Source of the DNA: Schlegelella_A sp038225015
Lineage (GTDB): Bacteria; Pseudomonadota; Gammaproteobacteria; Burkholderiales; Burkholderiaceae_C
Direction: 5' to 3'
Length of the DNA stretch: 52,128 nt
NCBI GenBank assembly: GCA_038225015.1
Contig: JBBRFB010000007.1
Coordinates: 1-52,128 of the forward strand
How positions within the stretch are numbered: the first letter of the stretch is position 1; each line of letters starts with the position of its first letter. Of this stretch, positions 17,122 to 25,726 are shown in pieces. The position numbers and the translations under genes were made by a program. The notes below the pieces were generated by a model that saw nothing but the letters and a program-made list of their open reading frames with translations, had not been told where the DNA came from and made no database searches.

Positions 17122-18507
17122 ATGCAAGCCTCCTTCGATCCCTGGTCGACTGCACTGGTCGCTGGCGATATCGCGATGGCGGCGCATGCCCGACCTGTCG
17201 ACCTGGCGGACAGGCGTGCCCGGCGCACGGCTGCATTGCTGCAATCGGCAATTCATCGCTCGCCCCTGTATCGCCACTTGCTCCTCGGCGGCGGCGCGGC
17301 ACCTCAGCTTGCGGACATGCCCGTGATGCGAAAGGCCGAGCTAATGCGATGCTTCGACCGCTGGTGCACCGAACCCGAGGTTCGCCTCGCCAACGTTCGC
17401 GACTTCGCAGCCGATCCGGCGAACATCGGCAAGGCCTTTCTCGACAAGTACGTCGTCTTCGAGAGCTCCGGCAGCAGCGGCGAGCCGGGCTACTTCGTCC
17501 AGGACGCTGCGGCCATGGCGGTCTACGACGGCCTCGAGCTCCTTCGCAAGCCTGATCTGCAGCCGTGGAAACGCCTGCTCGACCCCTGGGGCCTGAGCGA
17601 GAAGATGGTCTTCGTCGGTGCCACGGGCGGCCATTTCGCGAGCACCGTGTCGATCGAGAGGCTCAGGCGACTGAACCCGCTGCTCGCGGGTAGCCTGTCG
17701 TGCCTGTCGTTCCTCCAGCCAATCGACGCCCTCGTGAGCGAGCTCGACCGGCTCGCTCCCTCGGTCGTCGCGACGTATCCGAGCGCGGCCGTGCTCCTCG
17801 CCGGCGAGTTCCTGGCCGGGCGGCTGCACAAGGCGCCGCGCGAGATCTGGACCGGGGGCGAAACGCTGTCCCTGGGGATGCGCAAGTTCGTCGAGGATGC
17901 CTTCGGCTGCCGAGTCGTCAACAGTTACGGAACGTCGGAGTTCCTGACGCTCGCGTGCGAATGCAGGCACGGGGCGCTGCATCTCAACAGCGACTGGGCG
18001 ATCCTCGAGCCCGTCGATTCCGGCGGCAAACCCGTGCAGCCGGGGACTCCGGGCGTCACGACGTTGCTCACCAACCTGGCCAATCACGCCCAGCCCCTGA
18101 TCCGATATGACATCGGCGACCAGGTCACTCTGCTGCCGGAGCCTTGCCCGTGCGGCTCGCCGCTGCCGACCCTGGACGTCTGCGGCCGCTGCGACGAAAC
18201 GCTGACGTTGCGGGGCGACAAGCGGCGCCGAGTGTCGATCGTGCCGCTCGCGCTCACCACGGTTCTGGAAGAACAGGCCGGATTGTTCGATTTCCAGCTC
18301 GTCCAGCAAGGCGCAGGCGAGCTTTCTCTAAGCACGCCGGAGCGAGGATCGGCGGCGACGCGGCGGCTGCATCGGGCGCGCGAGGTTCTGGGCCATTTCC
18401 TTCGCGAGCAAGGAGCGCTGCAGGTGCGGATCCACTGCGTCAGCGGCCGCGCGCCGAATCGGGGCCGGTCCGGCAAGCTGAAACGCGTCGTCGCGGCAGC
18501 CCACTGA
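17122..18507 (+). CDS. PaaK-like AMP-dependent ligase (phenylacetate-CoA ligase family)
   Basis: 461 residues with the adenylate-forming phosphate loop ESSGSSGEPG near residue 115, NSYGTSEFLTLACEC (the A5-like motif) near 270, and RYDIGDQVTLL near 330. A CPCGSPLPTLDVCGR cysteine cluster is typical of the PaaK family. It presumably activates an aryl or acyl acid through an AMP intermediate; the real substrate is unknown. The ATG follows the chimera's stop directly, so it was the last gene of a lipid-modification operon with the FAD oxidase and CFA-type enzyme. Its partners are destroyed, so its current use is doubtful, but no frame defect is seen. Confidence 0.85.
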   Translation: MQASFDPWSTALVAGDIAMAAHARPVDLADRRARRTAALLQSAIHRSPLYRHLLLGGGAAPQLADMPVMRKAELMRCFDRWCTEPEVRLANVRDFAADPANIGKAFLDKYVVFESSGSSGEPGYFVQDAAAMAVYDGLELLRKPDLQPWKRLLDPWGLSEKMVFVGATGGHFASTVSIERLRRLNPLLAGSLSCLSFLQPIDALVSELDRLAPSVVATYPSAAVLLAGEFLAGRLHKAPREIWTGGETLSLGMRKFVEDAFGCRVVNSYGTSEFLTLACECRHGALHLNSDWAILEPVDSGGKPVQPGTPGVTTLLTNLANHAQPLIRYDIGDQVTLLPEPCPCGSPLPTLDVCGRCDETLTLRGDKRRRVSIVPLALTTVLEEQAGLFDFQLVQQGAGELSLSTPERGSAATRRLHRAREVLGHFLREQGALQVRIHCVSGRAPNRGRSGKLKRVVAAAH

Positions 18508-18533
18508 GCTCGTCGGCACATTCGGAGAAACAG

Positions 18534-18758
18534 ATGTCCATGCCCTTTAGCCAAAGAGAGTTTGAGTGGGTCTTTGCGCTCTACAACTCGGCCATCTGGC
18601 CGCTGCAGCCGCTCGCGCACGGGCTGGGGCTGCTGATGCTCGTTTCCCTGCTGAAGCCATCGCCCACGCGGGATCGAGCGGTGGTTATCGGCTTGGCGGC
18701 GCTGTGGGCGTGGATCCCGGCGACGATTCCTGAAAATGGACTTGCATGCATCCTGTGA
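18534..18758 (+). pseudogene. DUF6064-type membrane protein, truncated
   Basis: GGAG lies six bases before the ATG. The 74 residues MPFSQREFEWVFALYN, then SAIWPLQPLAHGLGLLMLV and AVVIGLAALWAWI match the opening of DUF6064 integral membrane proteins, which normally have around 200 residues and six helices. The conserved continuation after the second helix is replaced by a short unrelated tail ending at 18758. Only two helices remain, so it is probably nonfunctional. It may be translated with the preceding ligase gene, 26 bases upstream. Confidence 0.6.
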
Positions 18759-18869
18759 CCGGCGGTCAGGAACGGCGGCCAAAGGATGCAGATGGCCGGC
18801 TCATGGCCGTGCCACGTGGCGGCGTGGTCGCGCGCCTGAAGCACCGATCCATCGGGGCCGACGGGTCGC

Positions 18870-19709
18870 TCAGTGCGAGAGGAACGTTGGCACGGTCATG
18901 TGGCCGAGCAGGTGATGGGTGACGCCGCCGAGTACCCATTCGCGCAGGCGCGAGTGGCCGTAGCCGCCGCTGACAATCAGGTCGGCCGAGAGGTCGCTCG
19001 CGCGCGACAGCAGCTGCTCGCCGACGCCTGCGAAGTCGATTTCCCGGTGCGCAGCGAACTTGACATCGTGCGAGGCGAGCCAGGCTGATGCGGATTGCAG
19101 CGAATCGTCGAGGTCATTCTGCGGGACGACGGGCCCGATCTCGATCAACGACACCTTCTCGGCCGCGCGCAGCAGCGGCAGCGCGTCGCGCAACGCGTGC
19201 GCCGCTTCGCGGGTGTCCTTCCAGGCAACCAAGGCGCGCTTGCCGATGGTCGCGAAGTGGCCGGAGTGCGGCACGACGAGCACCGGCGGCCCGGCATGCA
19301 GCAGCACCTGCTGCGGAAAATCGAACGCGATTCCATCGGTTGGCGAGGCGACGTCGGTCTGGCCAACAACCACAAGATCGCTGCAGCGGCCGTAGCGTAC
19401 GACGGCATCGAGCGCCTCACCGACCACGACGCGCGATACGAACGATTTAGTCTGCGCCCGTTTGCAGTGCGCCTCGAAGGCGCTCGCTGCGGCGTCAGCG
19501 TTCTGCCGGAGAGTCGCCGGGGCGAGCGCCGCGCATTCGAGCGCATCGGGAACCGCGCTGTTCATGGTCACGATCACGTCGGGCAAGCCCGTCGCGGCGA
19601 TGCCGACCAGACGCCCTCCGAACCGGCGCGCGAGCTCAATGGCGAGGTCGAGGCGAGCCGTGCAACGTGCGCCCGCGTCGAGATGGACGACGATGGTCTT
19701 GTAGGTCAT
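18870..19709 (-). CDS. Universal stress protein with two tandem UspA domains
   Basis: 279 residues from the ATG at 19709, with GGAG eight bases upstream. Domain one is about 1-145 (MTYKTIVVHLDAG... GPPVLVVPHSG); domain two about 155-279, ending GGYGHSRLREWVLGGVTHHLL and MTVPTFLSH. This two-domain form often has the G-2x-G-9x-G motif only in the second repeat, as here. Expected role: cytoplasmic stress survival. The frame is open further upstream to 19823, but that part belongs to an oxidoreductase remnant. No own FNR box is seen; it may be read from the divergent FNR site at 20003 through that remnant. Confidence 0.92.
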   Translation of the reverse strand: MTYKTIVVHLDAGARCTARLDLAIELARRFGGRLVGIAATGLPDVIVTMNSAVPDALECAALAPATLRQNADAAASAFEAHCKRAQTKSFVSRVVVGEALDAVVRYGRCSDLVVVGQTDVASPTDGIAFDFPQQVLLHAGPPVLVVPHSGHFATIGKRALVAWKDTREAAHALRDALPLLRAAEKVSLIEIGPVVPQNDLDDSLQSASAWLASHDVKFAAHREIDFAGVGEQLLSRASDLSADLIVSGGYGHSRLREWVLGGVTHHLLGHMTVPTFLSH

Positions 19710-19823
19710 GTGGATCTCCGGAATCAATGGTCGACGCGTAGCGCGTTCAGTAAGACGGCGAGCGAGCTGCTCGTGCTGGCCGACTCGGCCCAGGGCGGAA
19801 AACAGCCGTAGTGCCAACGCCAC

Positions 19824-19955
19824 TCACGGGCGACCGGCGCGGTTCGCATCAGCCGCTTCCACACGCGAACGGTAGCTTTGCGCGAGCTCACTGCAGAAGT
19901 GCGAGGCGGAAGGATCGGGGTGCCCCTGGATGACGAGAGTGTGGTGTGCAGCCAT
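19824..19955 (-). pseudogene. NAD(P)H:quinone oxidoreductase-like flavodoxin-fold protein, 5' stub
   Basis: From the ATG at 19955, 43 codons read MAAHHTLVIQGHPDPSASHF and CSELAQSYRS before a TGA. The LVIQGHPDP...F opening is the FMN-phosphate loop of flavodoxin-like NAD(P)H dehydrogenases (MdaB/NQO type). The rest of the domain is missing, although 19710-19820 in another frame (LGRVGQHEQLARRLTERA) might be its C-terminal end. The FNR-like box at 20003 is symmetrically placed for this stub too. It is either a decayed gene or a leftover leader of the Usp gene. Confidence 0.45.
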
Positions 19956-20002
19956 GGCAGAGATCGGAACGGAGATATTCGTTCCGCGCGGGGACCCGCG
20001 CT

Positions 20003-20016
20003 TTGACCTCCATCAA
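20003..20016. promoter_or_regulatory. FNR/ANR box between divergent genes
   Basis: TTGACCTCCATCAA fits the FNR/ANR consensus with a single accepted T/C variation. Its centre is 59 bases before the Usp ATG at 20069. Class II geometry puts the start near 20051, 18 bases ahead of the gene, leaving room for the GAGGGGA ribosome binding site. In the other direction the predicted start is near 19968, 13 bases ahead of the oxidoreductase stub. Confidence 0.62.
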
Positions 20017-20068
20017 GGCTGCGACGTCGCCCGGATTCACACTCTTGTCGCAACAATGAGGGGAACCT

Positions 20069-20491
20069 ATGAAGATTCTGATCGCCGTTGATGGCAGCGA
20101 ATACACGAAGCGCATGCTGGCCTACTTGGCCGCGCATGAAGAATGGTTCGGCCCCAAGCACAGCTACACCGTGATCCACGGCGTCCTGGCTGTTCCGCAT
20201 CGCGCCGCCGCGTTCATCGGCCTGCAAGCTGTGCACGAGTTCTACGAGTCGGATGCCGAGGCGGTGTTCCGGCCGATCCGCGCCTTCTTCGCCCAGCAAG
20301 GGCTGGAGGCGACCTTCGTGCACACCATCGGCCACGTTGCCGAGTCGATCGCCAGCCGGGCGGAGGAGGACAAGTTCGATCTGGTCGTGATGGGCTCGCA
20401 CGGCCACGGCGAGGTCCTCAACATCGTGCTCGGCTCGATCGCAACCAAGGTCCTGGCGAAATGCAAAGTGCCAGTGCTCATCATCCGCTGA
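20069..20491 (+). CDS. Universal stress protein (single UspA domain)
   Basis: 140 residues, GAGGGGA upstream. It begins MKILIAVDGSEYTKRML and ends with GSHGHGEVLNIVLGSIATKVL and VPVLIIR, giving a complete UspA fold with the G-2x-G-9x-G-S ATP-binding motif. It is the third Usp of the island and belongs to a different subgroup from the MYQ-type paralogues. It has the best FNR/ANR box of the window upstream, so induction under oxygen limitation is the most likely regulation. Confidence 0.94.
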   Translation: MKILIAVDGSEYTKRMLAYLAAHEEWFGPKHSYTVIHGVLAVPHRAAAFIGLQAVHEFYESDAEAVFRPIRAFFAQQGLEATFVHTIGHVAESIASRAEEDKFDLVVMGSHGHGEVLNIVLGSIATKVLAKCKVPVLIIR

Positions 20492-20503
20492 GGCAGGAGG
20501 CCG

Positions 20504-20902
20504 GTGAGCGAAATCCGCTCGATCTCGTCCACCTCATCGCAATCCCGCGCAGCGTTGAACTGGCTCAGCCTGGCGCAAGCACTGACGACCGGGACGAGCG
20601 CGCGTCGCTGCGCTCTTCGGAACGGCCCGATCCGCGCCAAGGCGCAGTACGCGTACCCGGCTACGGCGGTGCTACGGGCCGCTGAGCGAGGGGACACCGC
20701 GCACTACCAAGCGCGCTCGCGATTGCGCGCGCTGCTCGACGACGCGCGAGCTGAAGTTCGGGGGGACGCGATCGACCCTAGCGCCGACTTTGCCATGCTG
20801 GTGTTGATGGCGCACGGACTGCTCCGCTCACTGCAGTTCACGCACCCACCGCTGCGCCTCGCTGTCGGACCCCGCGGCATCGAGCATGAAGCCTTCGCGT
20901 AG
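20504..20902 (+). CDS. Doubtful hypothetical protein
   Basis: A 132-residue frame starts with GTG 12 bases after the Usp stop, with AGGAGG just ahead of it. The sequence is serine- and arginine-rich at first, then QARSRLRALLDDARAEV... . It matches no family I know, and its last 75 bases overlap the convergent acyl-CoA synthetase gene. Apart from this frame, 20492-20827 holds nothing that I can recognise. It may be gene debris with a chance start. Confidence 0.25.
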   Translation: MSEIRSISSTSSQSRAALNWLSLAQALTTGTSARRCALRNGPIRAKAQYAYPATAVLRAAERGDTAHYQARSRLRALLDDARAEVRGDAIDPSADFAMLVLMAHGLLRSLQFTHPPLRLAVGPRGIEHEAFA

Positions 20903-23485
20903 CGCAAGATCGCGCATGGCCAGGTTTTCCGGTAGCACGTAGCCGACGATGCGCTGCGTGCCGCGCGATGTGAGGTAGTCGACCAGGCGGGACAGCAGCA
21001 GGTGGCCGAGGCCATGTCGCTTGAGGTCCGAGCGCACGAGCACCGCGAACTCTGCCTCGACGTTGTCGGGATCGCAGACACCGCGGACGACGCCGAGAGT
21101 CTCTTCGCCGCCTCCGGGCCCGGGTCGTACCGCGACGAATGCCATCTCGCGGTCATAGTCGATCTGCGTGAGGCGCGCGAGTTCGCTCTTTGGCAGCTCG
21201 CGCCGCGCGTAAAAGAAGCGAAGGCGAATATCTTCGGGTGCGAGCTGTGTCGCGAAGGCGCGATGCTGCGGCCCGTCCTCGGGCCGGATCGGCCGTACGG
21301 TAAGAGTTTCGTCACCCCACTCGACGGCCTGGACCAGCTCGGACGGATAAGGGGCGATCGAGAAGTGCGCTGCGCCCGCAGGCCCCTTGGGGTCGAGCCG
21401 GACGCGCGCATCGAGCGCGATGACGCCGGAGGCGTCGGCGAGCAGGGGATTGATGTCGAGCTCGGCCAACTCGGGGATGTCGACCAGCAGTTGCGAGAGC
21501 GCGACCAGGGTGTCGTAAACGGCTTCGACGTGCGCTGGAGGCCGGTCGCGAAAGCCTGCCAGCAGCCGGGCGACGCGGGTGCGCGAGACGAGCTCCGCGG
21601 CGAGCGCGCGATTGAGCGGCGGCAGCGCCACCGCGCGGTCAGCGATCACCTCGACGGCGGTGCCGCCCTGCCCGAACAGAAGCACCGGGCCGAACAGCGG
21701 GTCGACACTGGCGCCGACGATCAGCTCCTGGGCGAACGGACGCTTGACCATGGTCTCGACCGTGAAGCCTTCCAGCCGCGCCTGTGGCCTGGCCTGGCGC
21801 ACCCGCGCCAGCATTGTCGTGGCGGCGTCGCGCAGCGCGGCCTCGTCGGCCAGGTCGAGCCGCACGCCGTGCACGTCGGACTTGTGGCTGATGTCGGGCG
21901 AGAGGATCTTCAGGACGACCGGATAGCCGAGCCGGCCCGCCGCCTCGGCCGCCGCGTCCGCGCTCGGCGCGACGGCGACCGCGTCGACGACCGGGATACC
22001 GTACGCCGACAGCAGCCGCTTGGCTTCGCGCTCGTCCAGGAGTGTGCGGCCGGCCGCAAGCGCGGCACCGACGATCGCGTGTGCTTCGTCGCGGCGCGGA
22101 GGACCGTGCTCGGCCGCCGTCGGAGCTTCGAGCAGAAGCGCCTGGTTGCGGCGGTAGGTCGTGAGCAGCGCGAACGCGTGCACCGCTTCCTCGGGCGTCG
22201 CGTAGTCGGCGACGCCGGCGTCGACGAAGATGCCGCGCGCCTCTTCGACCGCGCCTGCGCCCAGCCAGCAGGCCATGACGCGGCCGGCCGCCGCGCGTGC
22301 GATCGGCGCGCAGGCGCGCGCGATGTCGGCGCTGCGCACGATCGCCGTCGGCGCATGCAGGAAGAGGAGGGCGCCGTTCTGCCGGTCGGCGAGCAGCGCC
22401 TGCATGGTCGCCGTGTAGCGCTCGACCGGCGCGTCACCGATGATGTCGATCGGATTGGCGCGCGACCAGGTCGGCGGCAGCGCCGCGCCGAGTCGCGCAA
22501 CGGTCGCGGCATCCAGGTCGTGCAGCGCCACCCCGGTGAGCGCGGCCGCGTCGGCGGCCATCACGCCGGCGCCGCCGCCGTTGGTCATGATCGTCAACGT
22601 CTCGTCGCGGTTGTCCGCGAAGCGGGCCAGCGTCTCGGCAGCCGTGAAGAGCTGCTGCAGCGTCTCGACGCGCAGCATCCCCGCGCGGCGGATCGCCGCG
22701 TCGAAGACGATGTCGGAGCCAGCGAGTGCGCCGGTATGTGAAGCCGCGGCCTGCACGCCGTGGCCCGCGCGCCCCGCCTTGACGACGATCACCGGTTTGT
22801 TGCGCGCCGCTGCGCGCGCGGCCGACATGAATTTGCGCGGTGCCTCGATGGACTCGATGTAGAGCAGGATGGAGCGTGTCTGGACGTCGCTTGCGAGATG
22901 GTCGAGCAGGTCGCCGAAGTCGACATCGGCACGTTCGCCCACCGAGACCATCGTCGAGAAGCCGATCCGGCGCGCACGCGCCCAGTCGAGCACCGCGGTG
23001 ACGAGGGCCCCCGATTGCGACACGAACGCGACCTTGCCGGCGAGCGCGTCGGTGTGCGCGAAGCTCGCATTGAGGCCCAGGCGGGGCGTCAGCACGCCGA
23101 TGCAGTTCGGGCCGAGCACGCGCAGCACGTAGGGGCGGGCGGCGTCGAGCATCGCCTGCTTCTGCTGCGCGTCGAGCCCCGCTGTCATCACGATCGCGGC
23201 GCGGGTGCCAATCCGGCCGAAGGCGCCGATCAGGCCGGCCACGGTTGCCGGCGGCGTGCACAGGATCGCGAGATCCGGGGTCCCGGGCAGGTCGGCGGGG
23301 CGAGCGTGGCAGGCCACGCCATCGAGCGTCGCGTGCTTCGGATTGAGGGGATAGATCGGGCCGGCAAAGCCGCTCGAGCGCAGGTTGCGCCAGACCGTGG
23401 CGCCGACGCTGCCGGCGCGCTCCGACGCGCCGGCGACGGCGATCGAGCGCGGCTCGAGCAGCCGATCGAGATGGCGGACGCTCAT
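20828..23485 (-). CDS. NDP-forming acyl-CoA synthetase fused to GNAT acetyltransferase (Pat/PatZ-type)
   Basis: 885 residues, the usual size of Pat-type protein acetyltransferases. Order: CoA-binding Rossmann domain (about 1-130, IAVAGASERAGSVG), succinyl-CoA-ligase-like domains (to about 460, with the SHTG histidine at 250), ATP-grasp domain (about 480-700, LGYPVVLKILSPDISHKSD), then a GNAT domain from about 725 (LTVRPIRPEDGPQHRAF) with VRSDLKRHGLGHLLLSRL as acetyl-CoA loop. Relatives acetylate acetyl-CoA synthetase and other proteins on lysine; whether the ligase half is active cannot be judged. Its start overlaps the Usp stop by ATGA, so it is translationally coupled in the operon with Usp and the beta-CASP enzyme. 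Confidence 0.9.
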   Translation of the reverse strand: MSVRHLDRLLEPRSIAVAGASERAGSVGATVWRNLRSSGFAGPIYPLNPKHATLDGVACHARPADLPGTPDLAILCTPPATVAGLIGAFGRIGTRAAIVMTAGLDAQQKQAMLDAARPYVLRVLGPNCIGVLTPRLGLNASFAHTDALAGKVAFVSQSGALVTAVLDWARARRIGFSTMVSVGERADVDFGDLLDHLASDVQTRSILLYIESIEAPRKFMSAARAAARNKPVIVVKAGRAGHGVQAAASHTGALAGSDIVFDAAIRRAGMLRVETLQQLFTAAETLARFADNRDETLTIMTNGGGAGVMAADAAALTGVALHDLDAATVARLGAALPPTWSRANPIDIIGDAPVERYTATMQALLADRQNGALLFLHAPTAIVRSADIARACAPIARAAAGRVMACWLGAGAVEEARGIFVDAGVADYATPEEAVHAFALLTTYRRNQALLLEAPTAAEHGPPRRDEAHAIVGAALAAGRTLLDEREAKRLLSAYGIPVVDAVAVAPSADAAAEAAGRLGYPVVLKILSPDISHKSDVHGVRLDLADEAALRDAATTMLARVRQARPQARLEGFTVETMVKRPFAQELIVGASVDPLFGPVLLFGQGGTAVEVIADRAVALPPLNRALAAELVSRTRVARLLAGFRDRPPAHVEAVYDTLVALSQLLVDIPELAELDINPLLADASGVIALDARVRLDPKGPAGAAHFSIAPYPSELVQAVEWGDETLTVRPIRPEDGPQHRAFATQLAPEDIRLRFFYARRELPKSELARLTQIDYDREMAFVAVRPGPGGGEETLGVVRGVCDPDNVEAEFAVLVRSDLKRHGLGHLLLSRLVDYLTSRGTQRIVGYVLPENLAMRDLALREGFMLDAAGSDSEAQRWVRELQ

Positions 23486-24027
23486 CGCGCGGTCGCCACA
23501 GCCATGGACGCGCTCAAAGCACCGCAGTGGTGAGCGGCGAAAACGCTTGCACCGTCTGTGCGGCCGCCGAGACCCCCCGCCTCATCGCTGCGTACCAGGA
23601 GCACCGGGACGTCGGCGCCTCTGAGCACCTGCTCGGCATCGCTGCCGAGCAGCAGCCGACTGATGCCGCGCCGGCCGTGTGTGCCGATCACGATCAGGTC
23701 CGTCTCCCAGTCTCTTGCCGCGTCGAGCGGCATATCGGCAGTGCGGCGGGCGAAGCATTCGCTCAGCACCGTATCGACGACGATGCCGGCCGCCGCGACG
23801 CGAGCCCGCGCTTCTTCAAGCACGCGGGCGCCGTTGCGCAGGATCCGCGGCAGGACGTCGTGCACGTACGTGGCGCCGGTCTCGAAGCCGGTTGCGAACA
23901 CCACCTCGTCGATCACGTGGATGAGGCGGACCGAAGCGCCGGTCAGGAGGGCCATCTCGATCGCACTGTCCAGGGCATGCTGCGAGGTGACGCAACCGTC
24001 GACCGGCACCAGAATGCATTGGTACAT
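23482..24027 (-). CDS. Universal stress protein (single UspA domain, extended C-terminus)
   Basis: 181 residues from the ATG at 24027. It starts MYQCILVPVDGCVTS and has GTHGRRGISRLLLGSDAE with VPVLLVR, a full UspA domain to about residue 150, close to the paralogue at 11819. The 30-residue tail after LLVRSDE is rich in Gly and Ala and could be an extension created by loss of the original stop. Overlap with the next gene is four bases (ATGA). It is the middle gene of the operon led by the small protein at 25710. Confidence 0.92.
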   Translation of the reverse strand: MYQCILVPVDGCVTSQHALDSAIEMALLTGASVRLIHVIDEVVFATGFETGATYVHDVLPRILRNGARVLEEARARVAAAGIVVDTVLSECFARRTADMPLDAARDWETDLIVIGTHGRRGISRLLLGSDAEQVLRGADVPVLLVRSDEAGGLGGRTDGASVFAAHHCGALSASMAVATAR

Positions 24028-24116
24028 CGAGGCTTCTTTGTGCCGTGTCCGGTCAGTCTGCGGTGAACGCCACCGTTCGGGCTTGCGCCGCATCAAGAGG
24101 CCCGTGTCTTCGGGGG

Positions 24117-25472
24117 TCAAAGTTCGACGCTATCGCGATGCTCGGGAACCGTGCATGGAATGCCGAATCGCTCCTCGATCGCCTGGCGCAGCGAGTCCGC
24201 CGCTACTGGCTCGCCGTGGGTCACGAAGACGCGCTTCGGTGGCCGAGCCGACGCGCCGATCCACGCCAGCAGCCCGTTTCGATCGGCGTGTGCGGACAGG
24301 GCGCCGATCTGCACCACTTCTGCTCGAACCGGAATGTGCTCGCCATGAATCTTGACCGTGGATGCACCGGCAACCAGCGTCGCGCCGCGCGTTCCTGCCG
24401 CCTGATAGCCGGTGAAGAGAATGCTGTTGCGCGGATCGGGTGCGAACGCCTTCAGGTGATGCAGAACGCGGCCGCCCGAGGCCATGCCACTGGCAGAGAC
24501 GATCACCGACGGCATGCGCAGCGTGTCCAGCCACTTCGACTCTTCGACGCTATTGACGAAACGGGCGACGGCGAATACCGCCCGGCATTGGTCCGGCGCC
24601 AGCCGGTGCTCATCGGCATGGCGCGCGAACAGGCGTGTCGCGTCGACGGCCATCGGGCTGTCCAGAAAGACCGGCAGGTCCGGGATGCGGCCTTGCGCCT
24701 TCAGGCTGTGCAGCGCGAAGAGCAGGGCCTGTGCCCGGCCGACCGCAAACGAAGGCACGACGACGATGCCGCCACGCGCCGCCGTGCGGCTGATGACCTC
24801 CGCGAGCGTCGAAAACGGGTCGCCGGGCGGGTGCAGCCGATCACCGTAGGTCGACTCGATGACTACAGTGTCGGCCGCTTGGGGAGGGACGGGGGCGCGC
24901 AGCAGCACGTCGTCGTCGCGGCCGCGGTCGCCGGAGAAGAGCAGGGAGCGCTCGTCCCACTCGACTCGGACGCTTGCCGCGCCGAGCAGGTGGCCGGCTC
25001 GCCGCAGCACGATGCGAACGCCCGGAATGGGCTCGAACGCTTCGTCGAATGGCACTGGATGAAAGCGCGCCAGCGCGGCACGCGCATCGGCCTCGTCGTA
25101 GAGCGGCAACGCCGGCCGATGCTTGGAAAACCCGTGGCGGTTGGCGTAGGCGGCATCTTCCTCAAGCAGGCGCGCGGAGTCCGGAAGCAGCAATTCGCAA
25201 AGCTCGCGCGTCGCGCTGGTGGCGTAGATGCTGCCCTTGAACCCGAGACGCACAAGTCGAGGCAGGTAGCCGCTGTGATCGAGGTGCGCATGCGAGAGCA
25301 CCACCGCGTCGATGTCGGCAGCGGGAACGGCGAAGGCGTCCCAGTTGCGCAGACGTAATTGCTTCAGCCCCTGGAACAGGCCGCAGTCAACCAGCACGCG
25401 GTGGCCTTCGTGCTCCAGCAGGGTCTTCGAGCCGGTAACGCTTCCGGTCGCGCCGAGGAAGGTCACCCGCAT
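24117..25472 (-). CDS. Beta-CASP metallo-beta-lactamase-fold RNA-processing type nuclease
   Basis: 451 residues from the ATG at 25472. The metal-binding motif HAHLDHSG is at 61-68, with further ligands expected at GHLLGAAS and in SGD (motif 3-4), and the beta-CASP region from about 190 on ends with FVTHGEPVA. The RNA-metabolising beta-CASP group (Ysh1/CPSF-like, COG1236) has this organisation and acts as an endo- or exoribonuclease. In low-oxygen/PHA islands this gene is commonly found with Usp genes; its target is unknown. It starts 35 bases after the small-protein gene and ends 90 bases before the Usp gene, so one transcript is likely. An upstream open frame to 25535 is not preferred. Confidence 0.88.
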   Translation of the reverse strand: MRVTFLGATGSVTGSKTLLEHEGHRVLVDCGLFQGLKQLRLRNWDAFAVPAADIDAVVLSHAHLDHSGYLPRLVRLGFKGSIYATSATRELCELLLPDSARLLEEDAAYANRHGFSKHRPALPLYDEADARAALARFHPVPFDEAFEPIPGVRIVLRRAGHLLGAASVRVEWDERSLLFSGDRGRDDDVLLRAPVPPQAADTVVIESTYGDRLHPPGDPFSTLAEVISRTAARGGIVVVPSFAVGRAQALLFALHSLKAQGRIPDLPVFLDSPMAVDATRLFARHADEHRLAPDQCRAVFAVARFVNSVEESKWLDTLRMPSVIVSASGMASGGRVLHHLKAFAPDPRNSILFTGYQAAGTRGATLVAGASTVKIHGEHIPVRAEVVQIGALSAHADRNGLLAWIGASARPPKRVFVTHGEPVAADSLRQAIEERFGIPCTVPEHRDSVEL

Positions 25473-25506
25473 AGCATGCCCGGACGGTGTTCGGGTGTCA
25501 GGATGA

Positions 25507-25710
25507 TCAACTGTCGATCGGAACGCCGCCGCCATAGCGGCAGACCCACTGCTCCCAGAGATCCTTATGGAAGGCGAGCATCGAGCTCTGCCAGTCGAGC
25601 AGAGCCTGCCACTGCAGTCGCTGCACGTCGGCCCACGGGCCGAGCCAAGGCGCCGAATGGGCGGCGGAAGGAGTGGTGGCCGAAGCGGCTCGGGGATTCA
25701 GGTTGGCCAT
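25507..25710 (-). CDS. Small conserved-looking protein heading the Usp/beta-CASP operon
   Basis: 67 residues from the ATG at 25710, which has GGAG seven bases upstream. The N-terminal half is Ala/Pro-rich; the rest, WADVQRLQWQALLDWQSSML and DLWEQWVCRYGGGVPID, is Trp-rich and amphipathic. I have the impression that such DLW-x-W-x-C-R-x-x-GGVPI tails occur in small proteins near PHA genes, possibly granule-associated, but no function is established from the sequence. It has the best-placed low-oxygen promoter in the island. Confidence 0.7.
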   Translation of the reverse strand: MANLNPRAASATTPSAAHSAPWLGPWADVQRLQWQALLDWQSSMLAFHKDLWEQWVCRYGGGVPIDS

Positions 25711-25726
25711 GGCATGCTCCAGTGAC

